The translations under genes were made by a program, and so were the position numbers. The notes beneath the pieces were generated by a model. It saw only the letters and a list, made by a program, of their open reading frames with translations, searched no databases and was not told where the DNA came from. Shown one piece after another: positions 11,337-23,556 of a DNA stretch of 64,000 nt; the stretch's first letter is position 1; each line of letters starts with the position of its first letter. The DNA is from Kingdonia uniflora (lineage: Eukaryota > Streptophyta > Magnoliopsida > Ranunculales > Circaeasteraceae), in NCBI GenBank assembly GCA_014058105.1, contig JACGCM010001011.1, forward strand, positions 625,501-689,500, given 5' to 3'.

Positions 11337-11559
11337 TAGGTTTTCTTTTTGGTAAATTAGGGTTTGAGTGTTTATATTAGGGCTTGAGTGTTTGAATTTT
11401 GTAAACGCGGGTAACTCTATTATTTTTTCGCGGGTATTTTACATATCCATAACCCACGTGGAACTTAATCAGAGTCTACCAGCAGGGGAGCAAAAAAATA
11501 AACCACTCTCCTTCTGTGGCGCCGAGGCGTGTTGATTTTCAGTGATCTTTTAAAGGTTG
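11337..11559 (-). promoter_or_regulatory. Probable promoter region of FLAP1-like copy B
   Basis: This is the stretch upstream (on the minus strand) of the copy B start codon. It is AT-rich with two AGGGCTTGAGTGTTT-like words, and a CACGTG at 11455-11460 that could be a light- or ABA-response G-box. No convincing TATA box was seen. Assignment is by position only. Confidence 0.35.
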
Positions 11560-11802
11560 TTGCACACATTTAGCCACTTAGGCGTTGTTTTGGCTCCTGT
11601 AGCATGAAGAAAAGCAAGAAAACAACCCTTGCTCCCCTGCTGGGTTGTGAAAAACTTGTTTTTAAGTGGCATTCGATAAAAAGGAGTGGTTATAACAGGA
11701 GCCAAAACAACGCCTTGGTGGCTAAATGTGTGCAACCCTTGCCCCCCGCTGGGTTGTGCAAAACTGGTTTTTAAGTGGCATTCCAAAAAAAGGAGTGGTT
11801 AT
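11560..11802. repeat. Mixed inverted and direct repeat (MITE-like)
   Basis: Arms 11560-11600 and 11695-11735 are reverse complements at 39 of 41 positions (TTGCACACATTTAGCCAC against GTGGCTAAATGTGTGCAA). Two direct copies of about 65 bp (11630-11694 and 11737-11802, each with GCTGGGTTGTG and TTTTTAAGTGGCATTC) interleave with them. The right flank ends GGATGCTCTTAG, like a Harbinger MITE end. It may be a tandem or foldback MITE; the class is uncertain. Confidence 0.65.
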
Positions 11803-11981
11803 AGCTTGCTCTTTCCTCCTTATTGGGGATGCTCTTAGATGTTGCACCTCACGGAAACCTCAAATTACGTCTTGTAGATAGAAGTCAAAAAGAAATGACC
11901 CCTCTCCAAATTACCAGCTTCAGAAAGCTATTGCAATATTTTTCCTGATAGTTGGTCACATGTATATGTCCAACTAGGCCA

Positions 11982-14900
11982 TGTTGGATTTTCCATCTAT
12001 ACCGGTACTACTCTTCGGCTCACGAACACATATGTTACTAGGTTGTATAGGTGTTATTGGTTGTGCCCAATTGTTACACCAAGTTAAGGTAGGTGGGACC
12101 TAGTGTTACTCTTTATTAGAGTTTAAGGGTATAATGGGAAGACCACTCTAACCCTATCAGGTAAAATAGAGAGGAAGTCCTTCTTGGAGGCTACAACACA
12201 GAAAATCATCCCATTGAAGTCTGCAGTCAATCCAAGGGAAGACTCCACTCAAGAACAAGTGATTTTCAGAGACCAGGAAAAGATGTTAGTATAATCTGTT
12301 TTCCATATCCTATTATTGATCATAATAACTGTATAAATTCTCAACAATTGGTATCAGTCACTAGGATACGTGTTATTATGATTAATGATTAAACAATAAT
12401 ATTATTGATGTAAGAGGTTGTTTTCTCTGGTTTTACTTTACTATTCTGAGTCAAAGAGAGAAGAACAAACACAAAAGCATACTGTTTTACTTTGCTGGTT
12501 TTACTTCACTGTTATAGTTTTGCTTACTGGTTTTACTTTACTACTTTTTACCGAGTCTCTCTCTCAATCACTCCACAATTTTTTTTGTTCGGGTGTTTTC
12601 TCCCTCTCCATTGACGATTCCGACCTTCTTCATCCCTAAAATTCAGACCTTCTTTATCCCTTAATTGAAGAGCTTTGTTCATTATTCTTCAAGCTTTTAC
12701 AGATCTGATTTTGGGGGATTATGATTGGGTTTTGTTTAGGGTTCCTGGGTATTCATCAATTCTCTACCAAATCTCAGATTGGGTGTTTTCTAGGGTTCAT
12801 GGGTGATTGAAATCTATTTTTGAAGAGATGATTGGGTTTGTTTTTGGAGTTCTATTGATATTGGTACTTCTAAAATCTATTTTTGAAGAGGTGATTGGGT
12901 TTGTTTTTGGACTTATGGATGTTCTTCCCCAAAATAGTTTGAAGGATTGATTTTTTATTGGATGCTGATTTGTTGGCTGATTTGCTCTTCGGTGAATTCG
13001 ATTTATTTCCCAAATTAGTTTTGCTTTTCGAGGGGATTCCCGTTAGCCGACGATTTCCAACGATTGAGGATCGCAGATAACTCATATATTTTTGGTTGTT
13101 GTTTGTTATTCTCTATACCCTGCTCATATATCTATTTTTTATTATGCTTCTTGATTATACATGAAGAGGACTCTGTGGTTGTCGTGAAATGTCGTTAAAC
13201 GTAGTGTGTGTCAATAGTTTGCATCGTTGAAGTTATACGTTTTAAGACTTATATATTTGATCTGAAATTGTAACATTATCTATGATGTCAACCCTGTTAA
13301 GGGACTACCATGTTTATTCTTAATTGGATAATAATATCTATCATTAATTGTTATAGGGTCTTTTAATGACCAAGGATCTCCAATGGGGTTTTATGGAGAT
13401 CAAGTAGTCGTTAGGAATGTGGAATACAAAGTGGGTAAATACACCCAAAGGAGTTTTATCCATGAAGTTGAACGTTTATCCCAATTTTGAGACTCTCTCA
13501 TAAAGTCTCATTAATACTACTTTGCACTAATTCAACTTGAAACAATTAGACCACCCAAAGGAGACTAAAAAACTTCTAATTAATTAGTGGGTCAAGATAG
13601 GCTACACGGTACAGGGAGATGAGGATAACCCTCGGCCCAAAGGTGACGAAGTGTCTCAAGTCAAACTATCAGTGACCAGTCTAGTCTTGAGCGTGAGTGA
13701 TCACCAACTGGGGGCAATGTATGTCAAATCACCACCCAAAGGATAGATTTGATAATATATAGCTGTACCCGCAGAGTGAATAATCCATACCATAAATATT
13801 ATATACATTCTAACTCAACCATCCTAACCCCAAGTAGCATCGAGATTAAAGACATCAAGTTATAGATCTTTTACAGATCAAGTTCAACATGCATAAAATT
13901 TATTTTTTGGCACATCCTTTACAATAAGTCTTTGGTTCATGCAACTTGGACCCCATGATACATAACCAACTGACTAATATTGATACCTTGAAGGACTCTT
14001 ACTATTCCCAGGAACAGTCAGATGTCATTAAAAAAAAGTTTGAGAGTTACGTCAAGGGAAGGCAGTACATTAACTAATCTCTGCATTTATCGTTGAAGTT
14101 TGACGATAGTGGACATACGCGCTCGCACGTTTAAGTTTGTTTTGAATTAAATTTGGTTGATGTTCCCTCCAACTCTTGGTGGTTAGATTCTAGGGCAACT
14201 GTTCACATTTCAAATTCTCCACAGGGGTTCATCAGCAGGCGGCCGGCAAGGCCTGAGGAGCAGGTTTTCTCGGGAGATGCTAGACGCCTTTATATTGAGT
14301 TCGTTGGTACTTTTCACTTGGTTTTAGCCACAAGTATTACTTTAGTTTTGACAAACACCTTTTATGTTCTTTCGATGAAACAATCTCTAGTTTCAGTTTC
14401 TCAGTTTAACTCTTTCAGTTATTTCTTCCATTTTAAACATGATGGCTTTGACATTATTCATCTTGATTCTATTATTGGTTCTGGTCTACTAGTTGATGGG
14501 TTATATCGTCTATCTCTTGACCATTCATTTAAGTCTTTCCCATTAGAGGTTGAGAAACAGTTAGATCGAAAGATCAAAGTTGTCCGCTCAGATCAAGGAG
14601 GTGAGTATTATGATAAGTTCGATCAAGACGGTCAACTTTTGGGACAATTCTATCAATATTTGCTGGATCAGGGTATTGTAGCCCAGTACACTACTCCTGG
14701 ATCATCTATGGACTGGTAAAAATCATAGTCTTAATCATTTGCATGTTTGGAGTTGTCCAGTAGAGGCAAAATTGTTTAACCCGAATATCGAAAAGTTAGT
14801 TTCGAGGACCGTCAGTTATTTTTTCATTGGTTTCCCCAAGAGATCGATAGGATTTAGGTTTTATTGTCCTTCTCGACCCATAGAGATTGTTAAGTGTGCT

Positions 14901-16964
14901 CAGGCTCATTTCATAGAGGAGAGAGATCACTTTACCATTACTATTCATAGAGTATTTGCCTTTGAGGAAGGTTCTGTAACACAGAGTCAAACTGCTATTC
15001 CGATCAGTATTGTTATGCTTCCGCGTTTATCAGATATTGACACTATGACGAGTACGATTCCAGACCTTGTTCCAGACCCCGTCGTAGCACCAGTTCTCCC
15101 TCAGATTTTTTCCTCCACCCGCTCCTGTTCTGTTTCCTGTCGTTCTACCTCCAGCCCAGCCTGTAACTCCTACTCGGAGATCCCCTAGAAAGATTTGTTC
15201 AGCCATTTCTTTAGGTTATCATATTTATTCAGTTGAAGGGAAATTATTTAATTTTGAGGATCCAGTATCTTTTAGTTCAACTATCGCTAGTTGTTTTGCA
15301 TATCAGTGGCGTACTGCCATAACGGGGGAGATGGATTCTATGTCTTACAACTCTGTGTGGGAGTTTATACATTTACCTGAAGGATCTAAGGCAATTGGAT
15401 GCAAATAGATCGTTGTATATATGTTAATCAGAATGGGAGACATTTTACATTTATGGTTTTATACGTCAATGATATTTTACTCGCTAGCAGTGACGACCGA
15501 TTTCTTCAGCAGACGAAAGCCTATGGCATGATATGTATGAGTCCCGACATTAGTTTTGTTATTGGGATGTTAGGTAGGTACCATAATAACCCTTCCATTA
15601 TTCACTGGCAGGCAGCCAAGAAGGTTCTTCACTACTTGAAGAGGACTAGCGATTACAGGCTGGTTTATAGGAGATCAGATGAGCTCATGGTTTTGGGCTA
15701 CTCTGACTCATATTTTACAGGGGACAAAGATGACAAGAAATCTACTTCTGGTTATGTTTTTATGCTTGCCTATGGCGTTATCTCGTGGAGAAGTGTCAAA
15801 CAGTCTCTTGTAGCTTCCTCGACTATGGAAGCAGAGTATGTGGCTTATTATGAGGCTTCCCAACAGGCTATATGGCTCAAGTAGTTCATTTTTTAGCTGA
15901 AGGTTGTTGATTTAATTTATAGACCATTGCGAGTATTTTGCGACAATGAGGCAGTCGTCAAGTATGTTAAGAATGATAATATGACTATGGATAATAGGTA
16001 TATTGAAACTAAGTATCATGTTGTTATTGATAAAGTGCAACAACAGATTATCGAGATTCCTCATTTGTCGACACTAGAGATGATTGTTGATCCACTTACT
16101 AAGGGACTTTCGATACCATCCTTCAGGGGACATGTTACGCGTATGGGATTACTGGAGTCTCTTTGGGGATCGTTCTTTTGTGTGGGAGTAGTTGTTCATT
16201 TATTTATTGTTACTGCATTAGGATTCTTTATCCATGTGGGAGTTAATCCAGATTATTATTTTGGTTGAAATTTAGATTTGATTTTTGATTATTTAGCTGC
16301 TATTATATATGGATCCGTTATTATATGTGCACATATTTAGTTTAAATTATGTAATTACAATAAAGTTTTAGATACTAGTGATTTCATTACATGACAGTTG
16401 TCTAAGTATCAAGTGCCTATAGAGAATACTAAAAGGTTTCTCAAGTTTGCTTGGGCTGGATATGGGTAGGCTCCACATCCTTTGGCCTTCATTTGAGTAT
16501 GAGCAATGGTCTTCGTATGATGGTTTGTCTAAGTAATGAAATGACATGTGTCTGGTAAATACATGTTGCAGGACATTAATGAAAGTGTACCAGCACATCA
16601 TTAAAGTGTATATTTACCATTCACACGCTAAACTCTACCAGTAAAGAAATTACACTTGAAAGCTATTGAGATTGCTAGCCTGATGTCCACGATATGAATT
16701 AGGCATGTGCTCAAAGGCCTGACCAAAATTTATCCGTGAACCGTGTTAGCCATCTTTTTAGTCGTAGAGTGACAGTCAAGTTTGTTGTAACATTGTCTTC
16801 AACAAATTATCATGTGTGGTTTTCTAAAACAAAAGATGGTCATCCGCTTGTTGGATTTTCTATCTACACCAGAACTACTCTTCGGTTCACGGGAACATAT
16901 GTTACTAGGTTGCATAGGTGTTATTGGTTGTGCACAATTGTTACACCAAATTAAGATAGGTTAG
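11982..16964 (+). mobile_element. Ty1/copia element, plus-strand arm of a head-on pair
   Basis: The 5' LTR is 11982-12346 (365 bp, TGTTGG...CTCAACA), followed by a primer-binding site ATTGGTATCAG (12347), as for initiator tRNA-Met. A non-coding leader (to about 13870) and traces of gag follow, then a broken polyprotein (14153-16268). The 3' LTR starts at 16849 but only 116 bp remain before the sequence turns into the reverse complement of the same LTR. The polypurine tract seen beside the minus-strand LTR (GGTGGGAGG) is deleted here. Outer LTR remains in the same orientation lie at 21834-22041, so the 3' LTR appears to have been split. Confidence 0.85.
14153..16268 (+). pseudogene. Copia polyprotein remnant (integrase part, RT scrap, RNase H)
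   Basis: Three disconnected frames remain. 14153-14719 covers the protease/GAG-pre-integrase edge (SWWLDSRATVHISNS; the catalytic DSG-type motif reads DSR) and part of the integrase core (VVRSDQGGEYY). 14739-15188 covers the integrase C-terminal region. 15399-16268 carries a short reverse-transcriptase scrap and RNase H (KSTSGYVFML, STMEAEYVA) and the usual polyprotein end. Most of reverse transcriptase is deleted, and the active-site box reads YVND instead of YVDD. The element cannot be autonomous. Confidence 0.85.
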
Positions 16965-17130
16965 AGTGGTCTTCCTATTATACCATCAAACACTAATAAA
17001 GAGTAACATTAAATCCCACCTACCTTAACTTCGTATAACAATTAGGCACAACCAATAACAGCTATACAACCTAGCAACATGTGTGCCCATGAACCGAAGA
17101 GTAGTGCCAGTATAGATTGAAAATCCAACA
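16849..17130. repeat. LTR foldback hairpin
   Basis: The first 116 bp of the copia LTR (16849-16964) face the start of another LTR copy in reverse (17015-17130, ending AAATCCAACA), with about 50 bp between. The reversed copy itself runs from 16965 and covers LTR positions 1 to about 166. The join lies exactly where TTAAGATAGG meets TTAGAGTGG. Confidence 0.8.
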
Positions 17131-19380
17131 ATCTCCCACCTAGCGCTAACTCGGTTTTAAGAAAAAATATTTTAGGGATGAAGAAGGTCAGAATCGTCAA
17201 TGGAAAGGGAGAAAACACCCAAACAAAAAAAATTGTGGAGTGATTGAGAAAGAGAGAGACTCAGTAAAAAATAGTAAAGTAAAACCAGTCAGTAAAACCA
17301 TAACAGTGAAGTAAAACAGTATGCTTTTGTGTTTGTTCTTCTCTCTTTGGCTCGGAACAGTAAAGTAAAACCAGAAAAAATAACCTCTTACATCAATAAT
17401 ATTGTTATTTAATCATTAATCCTAATAACACGTATCTTAGCTCTGATACCAATTGTTAAGAATTCATACAATTATTATGATCAATAATAGGAAATGGAAA
17501 ATAGATTATACTAACCTATTTTCTTGTTCTTTGAAAATTACTTATTCTTGAGTAGAGTCTTCCCTTGGATTGACTACAGACCTCAATGGGATGGTTTTCT
17601 GTGTTGTAGCCTCCAAAAAGGACTTCCTCTTTATTTAACCTGATAGGGTTAGAGTGGTTTTCCAATTATACCCTCAACCCTAATAAAGAGTAACACTAGG
17701 TCCCACCTACCTTAACTTGGTGTAACAATTGGGCATATGCAATTATACTTATACGACCTATTAACATGTGTGCTCGTGAACCAGAAGAGTAGTACCAGTA
17801 TAGATGGAAAATCTAACAACCTCCCACCCGGTACTGACTTGATTTTAAGAAAAATATGTTTAGCCTGATTCACAGTTTTTTATGAAAAGCAGATGGTCAT
17901 CCTTTTTTTTTTAAAACCACACATGATAACTTCTCGAAGGCAATGTTACATCAAACTTAACTATCACTCTACGACTACAAAGATGGCTAACACGGTTCAT
18001 AGACAAATTTTGGCCAGGCCTTTGAGCACATGCCTAATTCATATCGTGGACATTAGGCTAGCAACCTCAATAGTTTTCAAGTATTTTTTTTTTACTAGTG
18101 GAGTTTAGCGTGTGAATGGCAAATGTACACCTTAATGATGTGCTAGTACCTTCTTGGTTGCCTGCCAGTGAATAATAGAAGGGTTATGATGGTACCTTCT
18201 TGACATCCCAACAACAAAACTAATGTCAGGTCTCATACATATCATGCCACAGGCTTTAGTCTGCTGAAAAGATCAGACGTCACTGCTAGCGAGTAAAATA
18301 TTATCGATGTACAAAACTATAAATGTAGAATGTCTCCCACTCAGAGTTATGAGACATAGAATCCATCTCCTCCGTCATGGCATTACGTCACTGATCTGTA
18401 AAACAAATAGCCATAGCTGAACTAAAAAGATACTAGATTCTCAAAATTAAGTAATTCCCCTTCAATTGAATAAAGATGATAACCTAAAGAAATGGCTAAA
18501 CAAATCTTTCTAGGGGATCTCCGAGTAGGAGCTAGAGGCTAGGCTAGAGGTGGAATGACAGGAAGCATAACAGGAGCGGGTGGAGGAAAAAATTTGAGGA
18601 AGAACTGATGCTACGACGGGGTTTGGAACAAGGTCTGGAATCGTTCTCGTCATAATGTCAATATCAGATAAACGTGGAAGCATAACAATACTGATTAGAA
18701 TAGCAGTTGAACTCTGAGTTACAAAACCCTCCTCAAAGACAAACTCTCTATGAATAGTACTGGTAAAGTGATCTCCCTCCTCTATAAAATGAGTCTGGGC
18801 ACACTTAACAATCTCAATGGGGTGAGAAAGATAATAAAACTTGAAACCTATCGATCCCTCAGGGAAACCAACGAAGAAACAACTGACGGTCCTCGAAACT
18901 AACTTTCAGATATTCAGGTTAAACAATTTTGCCTCTACTAGACAACCCCAAACATGCAAGTGATTAAGAATATGATTTCTCCCAGTCCATAGATGATCCA
19001 GGAGTAGTGTACTGGGCTGCAATACCCTGATCCAGCAAATACTGATAGAATGGTCCCAAAAGTTGACCGTCTTGATCGATCTTATCATAATACTCGCCTC
19101 CTCGATCTAACTATTTCTCAACCTCTAACGGGAAAGACTTAAAAGAATGGTTAAGAGATAGACGATATAACCCATCAACTAGTAAACCATAACCAATATG
19201 GAATCATGAGGAATAATGTCAAAACCACCATGTCTAATTGAAAAAATAACTTAAAAGAGTTCAACCGAGAAACTGAAACCAGAGGTCATCTCATCGAAAG
19301 AACATAAAAGGTATCTGTTAGATTTAAAGTAACACCTGTCTAAAACCAAGCGAAAAATGTGAGCGAACTCAATAGGGAGG

Positions 19381-20856
19381 TGTTAGAGGAGCTATTGAGG
19401 ATGTTCGTGCTCATTCAGGTTGAGTGATTGGGGATGGGGCTAGCATTGACCTTTGGCGAGACAACTGGTGCTCTCCAATTTCCCTTAAAGATTGGATCAA
19501 TAATGATTCCATTCCTTGGAAAGACTTGCATGCTAAGGTGAGTTGTATTATTGCTGAGGGCAGATGGTCTATTCCTTATAATCTTCAACTGTTTTTTCAC
19601 AAATTAGGAGTGGACATTCATAATATCAAGATCAGCAAAAACAAAACTGACAGGAGGGTGTGGCAACCAGACCTTGTGGGCAAGTTTTATCTCAAAGGAG
19701 CTTTCGAGTCCATTCGAAACAAAGGGCAGCCAGCATGGTGGTAAACATTTCTCTTCAAAAAAGTTATCCATCCTAGACTCTCTATGTGGGGCTGGAGATT
19801 ATGTCATGGGAAGATTCCTTCTGACGACATTGTTCAAACAAAAGGCATAGCAATGGCTTATAGATGTTGCTTGTGTAATAACAGTTCGAAAACCATACAG
19901 TACCTTTTTTGGGAATGTACATTCAGCATTTGCTAATGGAACTGGCTGGCAGACTTGTTCTAAGTTAGAATTCGGGACAGAAACCTTAAAAGCCTCCTCA
20001 GGGCTGGCAATTCGATGAGCTCTTATCTTAAAGATCTTTGGATTGGGGCAATTTGGGGTGGTACAAATCTGCTTTGGCAAGCTCGTAACAATTTCATCTT
20101 CGAAGATCAGATAAACACACTGGCCAATGAAAAGAGGAAATGGATCAAGCAAATTCACGATACTGCTATCTTGTCTTCTAGATTTATGTTCAAAAATCAG
20201 TCTGACTTGGGCATTCTCCACTGTCTTGGCGTGGTTGTTCATCCTTGTAATCATCCCATAATTAAATCTTGCTTTTGGGAGCTTCCTCAGAAAGGTGAGA
20301 TAAAGATAAATACAGATGGGGCTGCTAGGGGAAATCCTGGTAAAAGAGGCATTGGCTGTATTTTTTGAGACAGTGGTGGTAAAGTGCTTGGTACACTTTT
20401 AAAAGGCCTTGGGCTGGTCACCAACTACATGGCTGAATGCGAGGCAATTATCCACGGGGTCGAATATGCTGCTTCATTTGGTTGGCTTATTGCCTGGATT
20501 GAAACGAACTCCACGATGGCAGTGGAGGCTTTCAAATCAGACAATATTCCTTGGGTCTTGGAAGCTGCCTGGGAGAATGCAAGAAGGAATATGAAGCATA
20601 TCAGAATTTCTGCCAACTGGAGAGAGGCCAACTTCAGTGCTGATGCTCTGTCAAAAAGGGGAGCTAATCTTCATAAAGGCTGGTGTGAGATTGATGTAGG
20701 AAGACCTATTTTTCTCAAAAAAATTGAAGTTCCTATGCAAGAATACTTTAGATTATGTTAACTTTGTTTTATATTGCTTTGATATTGGGCTGTAGATAGC
20801 CTCTTGTAAGGTTATTTTATTATGCAATAAATTTCTCTAATTTAGCAAAAAAAAAT
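19381..20856 (+). mobile_element. 5'-truncated L1-type LINE with 13-bp target duplication
   Basis: CTCAATAGGGAGG occurs at 19368-19380 and again at 20857-20869, immediately before and after the element, which ends in a poly-A tract (20848-20855). It sits inside the minus-strand copia arm, so it is younger than that insertion. Its coding part covers only the end of ORF2: the zinc-binding reverse-transcriptase tail (IGDGASIDLWRDNWC) and the plant-type RNase H domain (KINTDGAARGNPGKRGIG). Confidence 0.92.
19424..20761 (+). pseudogene. LINE ORF2 C-terminal part: zf-RVT and RNase H
   Basis: Frame 19424-19744 matches the start of the domain that follows reverse transcriptase in plant LINEs (GDGASIDLWRDNWC). 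Frames 20015-20368 and 20384-20761 encode RNase H (catalytic Asp in INTDGAARGNPG; NYMAECEAIIHGVEYA; ADALSKRG) and are parted only by one stop codon at 20367. A frameshift removes the region 19745-20014. It is a dead copy with the youngest-looking retroelement protein sequence in this part of the window. Confidence 0.85.
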
Positions 20857-21833
20857 CTCAATAGGGAGGCGTCTACCGTCTCTCAAGAAAACCTATTCCT
20901 CAGGCCTTGCCGACCACCTGCTGATGAACCCCTATGGAAAATTTAATAGGTGAACAGTTTCCCTAGAATCTAACCACCAGGAGTTAGTGGGAACATCAAC
21001 CAAATTGGATTCAAAATGAACATTAACGTGTGAGCGCACATCTCCACTATCGTCACACTTCAGCGATAAAAGCTGATATAAGTTACTGTACTGCCTTCCC
21101 TTGACGGAACTCTCGAACTATTCCTTAAAGACATCTAACAGTTTCAAAGAGTAGTTAGAGTCCGTCAAGGTCTCAATATTAGTTAGTTGGTTCTGGATCA
21201 TAGGGTCCATAGCTGCATGAACTAAAGACTTATATGTGAATGTGTAAAAAATTTAAATTTTAAGCACGTTTAACTTGATCTATAAAAGATCTATAACTTG
21301 ATGTCTATAATCTCGATCCTACCTGGGGTTAGGATGGTCAAGTCAGACTGTATATAATATTTATGGTATTTATTATTCACTCTGCGGGTATAGCTATGTA
21401 TCATCGAATCCCTCCTTTGGGTGGTGATTTGACATACATTGCTCCCTAGTGGTGATCACTCACGCTCAAGACTAGACTGGCCACTTATAGTTTGACTCGA
21501 GACACTTCATCACCTTTGGGCTGAACGTTATCCTCATCTCCCCATACCGCGTAGCCTATCTTGAAACACTAATTAATTAGAAGTTTTTTAGTCTCCTTTG
21601 GGTGGTCTAATTATTTCAAGTTTAATTAGTGCAAAGTAGTCTTAATGAGACTTTACAAGAGAGTCTCAAAATTGGGAGAAACGTTCAAGTTCATAGATAA
21701 AACTCCTTTGGGTGTATTTACCCACTTTATATCCCGCCTTCCTAACGACTAGTTGATCTCACCCCATTGGAAATCCTAGGAATAAAAATGCCCTGTATTC
21801 ATTAATGATATTTTTTTTACCGATAGCATGGAA

Positions 21834-22041
21834 AATCCAAGGGAAGACTCCACTAAAAATGCTATGTATCATAGCTGATAGTACTTTCTGACGAAATTCC
21901 CCTTGCTATGGTTAAATGACCTTGGTCATCAGAAAGGGAATAATCATGAACATGTGATTTTCAGAAAGCAGGAAAAGAGGTTAGTATAATTTGTTTTCCA
22001 TATCCTATTATTGATCATAATAACTGTATGAATTCTCAGCA
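21834..22041 (+). mobile_element. Displaced 3' end of the copia LTR
   Basis: AATCCAAGGGAAGACTCCAC (21834) and the last 90 bp up to CTCAGCA (22041) match the end of the LTR at 12231-12346 in the same orientation. An extra segment of about 90 bp (about 21862-21948) lies between. It is most simply the rest of the plus-strand element's 3' LTR, separated from its start (16849-16964) by the minus-strand arm. Confidence 0.7.
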
Positions 22042-22551
22042 TGTCATTATTCAGCCTGAAAGGCACTTTAGATGCACATAATAGCATCTCCAATAGAAGG
22101 GTGTGGGAGTGGGAATCCTCACACTCACCCCTTAAATCCCCTTTAATAGGCGAGTAGAAATGAGAATTATTACTCTCACTCGCCAAAAAAAAGAAAGAGA
22201 ATTCGCATACTCTGAGAAAAAATCTCCACTCAACATAGGCGTCTGCAGTGAAGGCGCGGTACCCAAGTTAAATAACTACATGCCTAACTCAAACGACGCT
22301 ACTCTAAGTGCCTGTCGTACAGCTCTGCGCCTTCACGACAGACGCCTCAAGACTGAATCTCATTCTCTCCTTCCAATAGCTAAACGACTAGTTTTTTAAA
22401 ACTCTTTAAAACCCCAATCATTTCTTCTCTCAATTCTCAACTTTAAAACTTCCAAAGCTCATAATCTTTCTTCTTCAAACTCTTAACTTCTCAATTGTTC
22501 AAGTCTCATTTCTCAATCTCTCATCCCTCAACCCGCACACTCTCTTACCTT

Positions 22552-23556
22552 ATGGAGTATCAAAACTCATTTGAAAATTTTGTTTCATCAACCCAACAAA
22601 CCAATTACATACCAAAAATCGTGAAGACGGAATCGAAGAATTGGACGGATGTTGGAGACATCATTCTTGCCACGTTGTGGTTGAATGTCTTGGTGAATGC
22701 TCAAACCGGAAATTCTCAAAAAAATTATATTTTTGGGGTAAAATATTTAAAGAATTCACCAAGCAATCAACCGGTATAGCACGAACCATATTCTCACTTA
22801 AAGCGCTCATGAGAGTGATCAACAAATCCACCATTTATTTCTCATCATGGATGACTAAAGTGTTTGGCACGGTTAAGAGCGGAGAATGAGTTGGCGAGAA
22901 AGATGTGGTATGTCTTATTTCTTGAAATTTTGTTTAACAATATTGTTTTATACATTATCTTTTAATTTTTGTTTAACCATATTGTAGGAATCTCGTGCAA
23001 ATAAATTGTTAAAGGTGACTTTTAAACCAAAAAAAAAACATCGACGTCCATTTGCTTTTTTTCATAGATGGCAAATCATGTCCAAACATTCAAAGTAGAT
23101 GGATTTCGCAAAAAAAAACATTGGGCAAACCAAGTAGCAAGGCTAAAAAGCTGTAAAAAAAATTCAATCCCGGGGTCTCCATTGGGTATGAACTTCGAAG
23201 GTGAAGATAGTGAAGGTGAAGATGGAGATGCAATACCACTTTATGCTCAATTCATAGATGGTAACCGTCTTCCGGGCCAAAAGTTGGATAAGAAAATGCG
23301 GAGTCTAAATACCTCTTTAAATCAAGTTATGAATGCGACTACCAAAATCTCAGAGAGCTTCAATGAATCAGTCACCATGAAGAAGGAAAAAAAGAAAACA
23401 TATGAGAAATTTTGTCGAGAGACTAAAGATGAGCTTACACAGGCAAAATTGGAGAGTTTACGCCTTTACAAAGAACATACAGAAAATGAGATAAGGAAGC
23501 ACGAGATGCAAGTCATGTCCATTGACACATCTATTATGGACCCCAAATATGCGTGA
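22552..23556 (+). pseudogene. Harbinger ORF1 (Myb/trihelix-NAM-like) of H1
   Basis: The frame starts MEYQNSFENFVSS; a DNA-binding segment follows (KNWTDVGDIILATLWLNV), then, after a one-base frameshift near 22735, FKEFTKQSTGIARTIFSLKA. From 23068 a C-terminal part with many charged residues follows (KLDKKMRSLNTSLNQ; KLESLRLYKEHTENEIRKHE), like the NAM-associated coiled-coil region of PIF ORF1 proteins. The ORF1 product is needed with the transposase for movement (family knowledge). There is one frameshift and a gap between the parts. Confidence 0.75.

Larger units (their letters stand above)
17131..21833 (-). mobile_element. Copia sequence, minus-strand arm of the head-on pair
   Basis: Read on the minus strand, the order is: internal region equivalent to about 13320-16840 of the plus arm (21833 to 17819, interrupted by a LINE), polypurine tract GGTGGGAGG, a full 365-bp LTR (17818 to 17454), primer-binding site (TTGGTATCAGAGC just after it), the leader equivalent to 12347-12640 (17450 to about 17160), then another polypurine tract and the partial LTR ending at 16965. 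So two minus-strand elements share one LTR and the second is internally deleted. Protein remnants are more decayed than in the plus arm. Confidence 0.8.

Noticed and set aside
11550..11786. 78-codon minus-strand frame
   Set aside because: Made of the direct repeat of the MITE-like structure, so it repeats itself; no family resemblance.
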